Shown piece by piece: positions 57,623-64,000 of a stretch of 64,000 bases of DNA; positions within the stretch are counted from its first letter, which is position 1, and each line of letters begins with the position of its first letter. The DNA is from Neorhizobium galegae bv. orientalis str. HAMBI 540 (lineage in GTDB: Bacteria > Pseudomonadota > Alphaproteobacteria > Rhizobiales > Rhizobiaceae). The stretch covers positions 1,116,001 through 1,180,000 of the forward strand of contig NZ_HG938353.1 of the NCBI RefSeq assembly GCF_000731315.1. The letters run 5' to 3'. Below the pieces are notes generated by a model. That model made no database searches. It saw only the letters and a program-made list of their open reading frames with translations, and was not told where the DNA came from. The translations under genes and the position numbers were made by a program.

Positions 57623-57629
57623 TCGGGTC

Positions 57630-59630
57630 ATGATCTACAAGGCAATCGTCTTTCTCCCCTTGATCGGCTTCCTGATCGCCGGCCTGTTCGGCCGCTCGAT
57701 CGGTGCAAAGGCGTCCGAATACGTCACCAGCGGCCTGATGATCATAGCGGCCGTGCTCTCCTGGATCGTCTTCTTCAACGTCGCGCTCGCCCATGGCGAA
57801 GCAGGCGAAGTGATCAAGGTTCCGGTCATGCGCTGGATCCAGTCCGGCGGCATCGACGTCGAATGGGCATTTCGCGTCGATACGCTGACGGCGGTGATGT
57901 TCGTCGTCGTCAACACCGTCTCGACGCTCGTGCATGTCTATTCGATCGGCTACATGCACCACGATCCGCATCGCCCGCGCTTCTTCGCCTACCTGTCGCT
58001 GTTCACCTTCGCGATGCTGATGCTGGTTACGGCCGACAACCTCGCACAGATGTTCTTCGGCTGGGAAGGCGTCGGTCTCGCCTCCTACCTGCTCATCGGT
58101 TTCTGGTTCAAGAAGCCGTCGGCATCCGCCGCCGCAATGAAGGCCTTCATCGTCAACCGGGTCGGCGACTTCGGTTTTGTGCTCGGCATTGCCGGCGTCT
58201 TCGTGCTGTTCGGCTCGATCAGCTTCGAGACGATCTTTGCGGCTGCCGCCACCTATCTGCCGGCCGCAGGCGCTCCGGAGGCGTCTCAGGTCATCGCCAA
58301 CATCTTCGGCATGGAACTGACCAAGAGCGGTGCGATCACCATCGTCTGCCTGCTGCTGTTCATGGGCGCGATGGGCAAGTCGGCGCAGTTCCTGCTGCAC
58401 ACCTGGCTGCCGGACGCCATGGAAGGCCCGACGCCGGTGTCTGCGCTCATCCATGCCGCGACCATGGTCACCGCCGGCGTCTTCCTGGTCGCCCGCATGT
58501 CGCCGATCTTCGAACTGTCGCCCAACGCTCTTCTCGTCGTCACCATCATCGGCGCGATCACCGCCTTCTTCGCGGCGACCGTCGGTCTCGTCCAGAATGA
58601 CATCAAGCGCGTCATCGCTTATTCGACCTGCTCGCAGCTCGGCTACATGTTCGTGGCGCTTGGCCTCGGCGCCTATGGCGCGGCGATCTTCCACCTCTTC
58701 ACCCACGCCTTCTTCAAGGCGCTGCTGTTCCTTGGCGCCGGCTCGGTCATCCATGCCGTCGATGGCGAGCAGGACATGCGCTACATGGGCGGCCTTCGTA
58801 AGCACATCCCGGTCACCTTCTGGATGATGACGATCGGCACCCTGGCGCTGACCGGCGTCGGCATCCCCGGAACGATGTTCGGTTTCGCCGGCTTCTTCTC
58901 CAAGGACGTGATCATCGAAAGCGCCTATTCGTCGCATTCGCCGGCCGCGGGCTTCGCCTTCACGCTTCTGGTCATCGCCGCGCTGTTCACCAGCTTCTAT
59001 TCCTGGCGCCTCGCGTTCATGACCTTCTTCGGCAAGCCGCGCGCCTCCGCCGACGTCATGCACCATGTGCATGAATCGCCGATGGTCATGCTGGCGCCGC
59101 TCTATATCCTCGCCGCCGGTGCGGTTCTCGCCGGCGTCCTGTTCGAAGGTTATTTCTTCGGCCACGAATATCCGGAATTCTGGAAGGGTGCGCTGTTCAC
59201 GCTTCCGGAAAACAAGATCCTCGAAGAGTTCCATCACGTGCCGGTTCTGGTCGCCTGGAGCCCCTTCATCGCCATGGCGGTCGGTTTCGTCACTGCCTGG
59301 TATTTCTACATCAAGTCGCCGTCGACGCCCCGTCGTCTCGCCGCTTCGCAGAAGGTTCTCTACGAGTTCCTGCTCAACAAGTGGTATTTCGACGAACTCT
59401 ACGACTTCCTCTTCGTCCGTTCAGCCAAGGCGCTCGGCCGGTTCCTGTGGAAGAAGGGTGACATCGGCGTCATCGATACCTACGGCCCGAACGGCGTTGC
59501 CGCCCGCGTGGTCGACGTCACCAACCGGGTGGTCAAGCTGCAGTCCGGTTACCTCTATCACTACGCGTTCGCGATGCTGATCGGCATCGCCGCCCTCGTC
59601 ACCTGGATGATGCTCGGGAGCTCGATCTAA
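57630..59630 (+). CDS. nuoL: NADH-quinone oxidoreductase subunit L
   Basis: 666-residue antiporter-like subunit at the tip of the membrane arm. [51 protein letters not shown] and [19 protein letters not shown] are the standard motifs; the Glu and Lys residues of the proton channel are within them. The C-terminus contains the long lateral helix and a last membrane anchor. The stop overlaps nuoM by 1 bp. Confidence 0.97.
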   Translation: MIYKAIVFLPLIGFLIAGLFGRSIGAKASEYVTSGLMIIAAVLSWIVFFNVALAHGEAGEVIKVPVMRWIQSGGIDVEWAFRVDTLTAVMFVVVNTVSTLVHVYSIGYMHHDPHRPRFFAYLSLFTFAMLMLVTADNLAQMFFGWEGVGLASYLLIGFWFKKPSASAAAMKAFIVNRVGDFGFVLGIAGVFVLFGSISFETIFAAAATYLPAAGAPEASQVIANIFGMELTKSGAITIVCLLLFMGAMGKSAQFLLHTWLPDAMEGPTPVSALIHAATMVTAGVFLVARMSPIFELSPNALLVVTIIGAITAFFAATVGLVQNDIKRVIAYSTCSQLGYMFVALGLGAYGAAIFHLFTHAFFKALLFLGAGSVIHAVDGEQDMRYMGGLRKHIPVTFWMMTIGTLALTGVGIPGTMFGFAGFFSKDVIIESAYSSHSPAAGFAFTLLVIAALFTSFYSWRLAFMTFFGKPRASADVMHHVHESPMVMLAPLYILAAGAVLAGVLFEGYFFGHEYPEFWKGALFTLPENKILEEFHHVPVLVAWSPFIAMAVGFVTAWYFYIKSPSTPRRLAASQKVLYEFLLNKWYFDELYDFLFVRSAKALGRFLWKKGDIGVIDTYGPNGVAARVVDVTNRVVKLQSGYLYHYAFAMLIGIAALVTWMMLGSSI

Positions 59631-61141
59631 TGACCGACTGGCCAATTCTCTCGACGGTCACCTTCCTGCCGCTGGTCGGCGTACTGTTGCTGCTTCTGAC
59701 ACGGGAAGACGGCCCCTTCGGGCGCCGCAACATCCTGAACGTCTCGCTGTTCACGACGGTCTTCACCTTCATCGTCTCGCTGTTCATCTGGATCGGCTTC
59801 GATAACTCGAATGCCGGCTTCCAGATGGTCGAGAAGCACAACTGGCTCGGCACCGGCATCTCCTATCATCTCGGCGTCGACGGCATCTCCATGCTGTTCG
59901 TCATCCTGACGACCTTCCTGATGCCGTTCTGTGTGCTCGCCAGCTGGAATACGATCGAGAAGCGCCTCAAGGAGTACATGATCGCCTTCCTGCTTCTGGA
60001 AGTGGTCATGACCGGGGTCTTCGTCTCGCTCGACGTCGTGCTCTTCTACGTCTTCTTCGAAGCGACCCTCATTCCGATGTTCGTCATCATCGGTGTCTGG
60101 GGCGGCAAGGACCGCGTCTACGCGTCCTACAAGTTCTTCCTCTATACACTGCTCGGCTCGGTGCTGATGATGCTCGCCATCATGGCGATGTACTGGCAGG
60201 CCGGCACCACCGACATTACCGAACTCTTGAAATACGGCTTCCCGGCAGGCATGCAGACCTGGCTCTGGCTCGCCTGTTTTGCGGCCTTCTCGGTCAAGAT
60301 GCCGATGTGGCCGGTGCATACCTGGCTTCCGGATGCGCACGTCCAGGCCCCCACTGCAGGCTCGGTGATCCTTGCCGGCGTCATGCTGAAGCTCGGCGGT
60401 TACGGGATGATCCGTTTCTCGCTCGCCATGTTGCCGATCGCGTCGGAACATTTCGCGCCGCTGGTCTTCTCGTTGTCGGTGATCGCCATCATCTACACCT
60501 CGCTGGTGGCGATGATGCAGGACGACATCAAGAAGCTGATCGCCTATTCCTCGGTCGCCCACATGGGCTACGTGACCATGGGCATCTTTGCGGCGAACGT
60601 TCAGGGCGTGCAAGGCGCGCTCTTCCAGATGCTGTCGCACGGCGTCGTCTCGGGCGCGCTCTTCCTCTGCGTCGGCGTTGTCTATGACCGGCTCCACACC
60701 CGCGAGATTTCCGCCTATGGCGGCCTCGTCAACAACATGCCGAAATATGCCGTCGCCTTCATGATCTTCACGATGGCAAACGTCGGCCTGCCGGGCACGT
60801 CCGGCTTCATCGGCGAATTCCTGACGATCATCGGCGTCTTCCGGGTCAACACTTGGGTGGCCCTGTTTGCGGCGACCGGCGTCATCCTCTCGGCCTCCTA
60901 CGCGCTCTGGCTCTATCGCCGGGTGATCTTCGGGGCACTCGAGAAGGAAAGCCTCAAAGGCCTGCTCGACCTTTCCGGCCGCGAAAAGCTCATCCTCTAT
61001 CCGCTGATCGCGGTCACCATCTTCTACGGCTTCTATCCGGCGCCGATCTTCGATGCGACGGCAGCATCGGTAGACATGCTGGTGAACAATTATTCCGCGG
61101 CCCTGGCAGCGGCGAAAGACCTTGCACTCAACGTGCACTGA
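59630..61141 (+). CDS. nuoM: NADH-quinone oxidoreductase subunit M
   Basis: 503-residue antiporter-like proton-pumping subunit. [23 protein letters not shown] (in part) holds the conserved Glu. [40 protein letters not shown] and [12 protein letters not shown] follow. The order and length are typical. It overlaps the nuoL stop by one base. Confidence 0.97.
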   Translation: MTDWPILSTVTFLPLVGVLLLLLTREDGPFGRRNILNVSLFTTVFTFIVSLFIWIGFDNSNAGFQMVEKHNWLGTGISYHLGVDGISMLFVILTTFLMPFCVLASWNTIEKRLKEYMIAFLLLEVVMTGVFVSLDVVLFYVFFEATLIPMFVIIGVWGGKDRVYASYKFFLYTLLGSVLMMLAIMAMYWQAGTTDITELLKYGFPAGMQTWLWLACFAAFSVKMPMWPVHTWLPDAHVQAPTAGSVILAGVMLKLGGYGMIRFSLAMLPIASEHFAPLVFSLSVIAIIYTSLVAMMQDDIKKLIAYSSVAHMGYVTMGIFAANVQGVQGALFQMLSHGVVSGALFLCVGVVYDRLHTREISAYGGLVNNMPKYAVAFMIFTMANVGLPGTSGFIGEFLTIIGVFRVNTWVALFAATGVILSASYALWLYRRVIFGALEKESLKGLLDLSGREKLILYPLIAVTIFYGFYPAPIFDATAASVDMLVNNYSAALAAAKDLALNVH

Positions 61142-61159
61142 GACGGGACACGACTGGAC

Positions 61160-62602
61160 ATGACCGCTGAAATTCTTTCCCTAAGCCTGCAGCTCTCGAT
61201 GCCGGAGATCATCCTGGCCGTGGGCGCGCTCGCTCTTCTGATGATCGGCGTCTTCTCCGGCGACAAGTCCGCGCCGACGGTGACGGGGCTGGCGGTGGCG
61301 CTGCTGGCAGTCGCCGGCCTCTGGCTGATCTTCATGCCGGGCGAGGGCGTTGCCTATGGCGGCGCCTTCAAGCTCGATTCCTTCGGCCGCTTCATGAAGG
61401 TCCTGGCGCTCATCGGCTCGATCACCGCCATGGTCATGTCCGTCGGCCATGCGAAGTCGGATCAGCTCAACCGCTTCGAGTTCCCGGTGCTTCTGGTTCT
61501 GTCGACGCTCGGCATGCTGCTGCTGATCTCGGCGAATGACCTGATCGCGTTCTATCTCGCCCTCGAACTGATGTCGCTGGCGCTCTACGTCATCGCCGCC
61601 TTCAACCGGGACAGCCTGCGCTCGACCGAAGCCGGCCTGAAATATTTCGTCCTCGGCGCGCTCTCCTCCGGCATGATGCTTTACGGCATGTCGCTGGTTT
61701 ACGGCTTCACCGGCAATACCGGCTTCGAAGGCATCGCCAAGGTTCTCTCCGCCGAGACCCGCGGCCTCGGCTTGATCTTCGGCATGGTCTTCGTGCTCGC
61801 CGGCGCCTGCTTCAAGATCTCTGCCGTGCCGTTCCACATGTGGACGCCGGACGTTTACGAAGGCGCACCGACCCCGGTCACCGCCTTCTTCGCCGCTGGT
61901 CCGAAGGTTGCCGCCATGGCGATCCTCGTCCGCATCGCTTCGGATGCCTTCCTGCCGATCATCGCCGACTGGCGCCAGATCATCGTTTTCGTCTCGATCG
62001 CTTCGATGCTGCTCGGCTCGTTTGCTGCGATCGGCCAGCGCAACATCAAGCGGCTGATGGCCTATTCCTCGATCGGCCACATGGGCTACGCCCTTGTCGG
62101 CCTTGCCGCCGGCTCCGAAACGGGTGTCTCCGGCGTCGTCCTTTACATGACCATCTACATGGTCATGACCTTGGGCACCTTCGCCTGCATCATGGCGATG
62201 CGTCGCAAGGAAGGCGGCAATGTCGAGAATGTCGACGATCTCGCCGGCCTGTCCTCCACCAAGCCGTTCATGGCGGTGGTGCTGACCGCGCTGATGTTCT
62301 CGATGGCCGGCATTCCGCCGCTCGCAGGCTTCTTCGCCAAGTATTTCGTGTTCGTCGCGGCGATCGAAGCCAAGCTTTATGCGCTGGCGGTCATCGGCGT
62401 GCTCTCCTCGGTCGTCGGCGCCTATTATTACCTGCGCATCGTCAAGCTGATGTGGTTCGATGAAGCCAAGGGCGAGTTTGCCCGCATCTCCGGCGAACTG
62501 CGCCTGGTCTTCGGCCTTTCCGGTCTCTTCGTCACGGCCTATGTGCTGATCGGCGGACCGATCGGCACGGCGGCAAGTGCCGCCGCGAAGTCCTTCTTCT
62601 GA
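61160..62602 (+). CDS. nuoN: NADH-quinone oxidoreductase subunit N
   Basis: 480-residue third antiporter-like subunit. [18 protein letters not shown] contains the key Glu; [40 protein letters not shown] and [15 protein letters not shown] are conserved. It completes the complex I set. birA follows after 2 bp with no terminator. Confidence 0.97.
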   Translation: MTAEILSLSLQLSMPEIILAVGALALLMIGVFSGDKSAPTVTGLAVALLAVAGLWLIFMPGEGVAYGGAFKLDSFGRFMKVLALIGSITAMVMSVGHAKSDQLNRFEFPVLLVLSTLGMLLLISANDLIAFYLALELMSLALYVIAAFNRDSLRSTEAGLKYFVLGALSSGMMLYGMSLVYGFTGNTGFEGIAKVLSAETRGLGLIFGMVFVLAGACFKISAVPFHMWTPDVYEGAPTPVTAFFAAGPKVAAMAILVRIASDAFLPIIADWRQIIVFVSIASMLLGSFAAIGQRNIKRLMAYSSIGHMGYALVGLAAGSETGVSGVVLYMTIYMVMTLGTFACIMAMRRKEGGNVENVDDLAGLSSTKPFMAVVLTALMFSMAGIPPLAGFFAKYFVFVAAIEAKLYALAVIGVLSSVVGAYYYLRIVKLMWFDEAKGEFARISGELRLVFGLSGLFVTAYVLIGGPIGTAASAAAKSFF

Positions 62603-62604
62603 GA

Positions 62605-63375
62605 ATGCCGGGAGCAAGGGACCGCTTCTCGCTCGATGCGTTCCGCCACGAGGCGCTCGATGAAGTCGGATCCACCAATAGCGAATGTCTCGCCCGCGCT
62701 CGCGCGGGCGATTCCGGTTTGTTGTGGCTGACCGCGACGCGCCAGCTCGCCGGCCGTGGTCGCCGTGGCCGGGCCTGGACATCGGAACCCGGCAATCTCT
62801 ATGCCTCGCTGCTGCTGATCGATCCTGCACCGCCGGAGAGGGTGGGCTCTTTGCCGCTCGCGGTCGCCGTCGCGGTCCATGCCGCCGTCAGGTCGGTTCT
62901 GCCGCCGGGCGGCGAGCCACTCGACGTCAAATGGCCGAACGATATCCTCATCGGCCGCAAGAAGACCTGTGGTATTCTGCTGGAGGGTGAGGGGCTGCCG
63001 GATGGCCGCCGCGCGCTCGTCATCGGCATCGGCATCAACATCCGCCATATGCCCGACAGTGCTGCTTACGCGGTGACCCGGCTTGCCGACCATGGCGCCA
63101 ACATCTCGCCAGAGGAACTTTTCGCGCATCTTTTCAGGGAGATGGCGCAGGTTCTGGAATCCTGGGATGAGGGCCGGGGCACGCCCGAAATCAGCCGGCG
63201 CTGGCGCGAGGTCGCCTGCGGCATCGGCGAAAAAATCACCGTGAACCTGCCGGATCGCTCGCTTGTTGGCACATTCGCAGGTATCGATGACAAAGGATTT
63301 TTGCTGCTCGACACCGGATTGGGCGCGCTGACGTCGATCGCCGCCGGTGATGTATTTTTTCAAGGAATGGAATAG
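62605..63375 (+). CDS. birA: Biotin--[acetyl-CoA-carboxylase] ligase
   Basis: 256-residue class I biotin protein ligase, which attaches biotin to the carrier of acetyl-CoA carboxylase and other enzymes. The ATP/biotin loop GRGRRGR is at residues 50-56, with VKWPNDILIGRKKTCGILLE (20 residues; KWPND at 109-113) following. It has no N-terminal DNA-binding domain, so it is a ligase only, not a repressor. The start lies 2 bp after the nuoN stop, so it is probably expressed from the nuo operon; the placement before an RNase J gene is also seen in other rhizobia. Confidence 0.95.
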   Translation: MPGARDRFSLDAFRHEALDEVGSTNSECLARARAGDSGLLWLTATRQLAGRGRRGRAWTSEPGNLYASLLLIDPAPPERVGSLPLAVAVAVHAAVRSVLPPGGEPLDVKWPNDILIGRKKTCGILLEGEGLPDGRRALVIGIGINIRHMPDSAAYAVTRLADHGANISPEELFAHLFREMAQVLESWDEGRGTPEISRRWREVACGIGEKITVNLPDRSLVGTFAGIDDKGFLLLDTGLGALTSIAAGDVFFQGME

Positions 63376-63384
63376 ACAAAGAAA

Positions 63385-64000
63385 ATGGCAAACCAAGAAG
63401 AACTGGTGTTTCTGCCGCTAGGTGGCGTCGGCGAGATCGGCATGAACCTCGCCCTCTACGGCTATGGAACGCCGGAGAAGCGCCAGTGGATCATGGTCGA
63501 TTGCGGCGTGACATTTCCGGGACCGGATCTGCCGGGCGTCGACCTCGTGCTGCCGGATATCCGCTTCCTCGCCAGCCAGCGCAGCCATCTCAAGGCGATG
63601 ATCATCACTCATGCGCATGAGGACCACTACGGCGCCATGAACGATCTGTGGCCGGGCCTCAACGTGCCCGTCTATGCCTCGCCGTTTACCGCCGGCATGC
63701 TGGAGGCGAAACGCAACTACGAAGGTTCGCGCGCTGAAATCCCGGTGACGATCTTCAAGGCCGGTGACCGTATCAATATCGGCCCGTTCGAGATCGAGGC
63801 CATTGGCGTCAACCATTCGATCCCCGAGCCGATGTCGCTGGTGATCCGCACCCCGCTCGGCAATGTCGTTCATACCGGCGACTGGAAGATCGATCACGCG
63901 CCGTCGCTCGGACCGTTCACCGACGAGGCGCGCTTCCGCAAGATCGGCGACGAGGGCGTGCTGGCGCTGATGTGCGACAGCACTAACTCCATGCGCGAAG
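63385..64000 (+). CDS. rnj: Ribonuclease J (partial, cut by window end)
   Basis: The first 205 codons of a metallo-beta-lactamase/beta-CASP ribonuclease, which acts as a 5'-3' exonuclease and endonuclease in RNA processing. LPLGGVGEIGMN is the N-terminal signature of RNase J. The metal site HAHEDH lies at residues 76-81, with NHSIPEPMSLVIRT and VVHTGDWKID later. No stop before the window end. It begins 9 bp after birA and appears to be the last visible gene of the nuo-birA transcript. In Sinorhizobium, RNase J matters for rRNA and mRNA maturation. Confidence 0.93.
   Translation, partial: MANQEELVFLPLGGVGEIGMNLALYGYGTPEKRQWIMVDCGVTFPGPDLPGVDLVLPDIRFLASQRSHLKAMIITHAHEDHYGAMNDLWPGLNVPVYASPFTAGMLEAKRNYEGSRAEIPVTIFKAGDRINIGPFEIEAIGVNHSIPEPMSLVIRTPLGNVVHTGDWKIDHAPSLGPFTDEARFRKIGDEGVLALMCDSTNSMRE

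Overview
The window is a high-GC alphaproteobacterial chromosome segment, most likely from the Rhizobiaceae (Rhizobium/Neorhizobium/Agrobacterium group). This rests on gene order: rplM-rpsI, clpP-clpX-lon-hupB, and nuoA-N continuing into birA and an RNase J gene. NuoE has a long tail, and a helix-hairpin-helix gene sits between nuoF and nuoG. No plasmid replication genes, complete prophage, CRISPR array or intact insertion sequence is visible.

Layout. 1-1.3 kb: the end of an Lrp/AsnC-type gene facing the ribosomal operon rplM-rpsI. 1.8-13.2 kb: a metabolic and regulatory patchwork. It holds a secreted small protein, a CoA-binding protein, a DUF6455-like gene divergent from metY across an exact FNR/FixK-type box, a bdcA/bdcR-like pair with two matching operators, a cupin, a MarR/SDR divergent pair, a cytochrome P450, a CYTH-like protein, gamma-glutamyltransferase and a membrane diguanylate cyclase. 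13.6-19.2 kb: the proteostasis block clpP, clpX, lon, then hupB, with clear terminators. 19.3-27.1 kb: an aldo/keto reductase, a two-gene SbcD/SbcC-like (YhaO/YhaN-like) nuclease system, a palindromic MITE-like repeat, an unrecognised membrane protein and a PPP-family phosphatase.

27.4-43.4 kb is a Wzx/Wzy-type polysaccharide cluster. It has an outer-membrane export lipoprotein, a Wzc-like co-polymerase/tyrosine kinase, gmd and fcl (GDP-L-fucose supply), six glycosyltransferases, a flippase, a candidate polymerase and a WcaF-like acetyltransferase. Most genes overlap by 1-13 bases. The product is probably a fucose-containing, colanic-acid-like exopolysaccharide. The initiating phosphoglycosyl transferase is not in the window. 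Facing this cluster is a two-gene minus-strand unit: a 62-residue repeat-containing protein and a 572-residue beta-helix protein resembling phage tail-spike or polysaccharide-active proteins.

45.8-46.4 kb holds tRNA-Val(TAC) on the minus strand and two nearly identical tRNA-Asp(GTC) genes on the plus strand. 46.7-62.6 kb is the complete 14-subunit complex I operon nuoABCDEFGHIJKLMN with two accessory ORFs: a small exported protein between nuoD and nuoE, and the HhH protein between nuoF and nuoG. birA and rnj (cut by the window end) follow without a visible terminator.

The most unusual signals are the nested palindromic element at 25043-25303, which contains the stop codon of one gene and encodes the last 49 residues of its neighbour; the FNR-type box in the metY/DUF6455 intergenic region; the beta-helix/small-protein pair beside the polysaccharide cluster; and the two accessory genes inside nuo.
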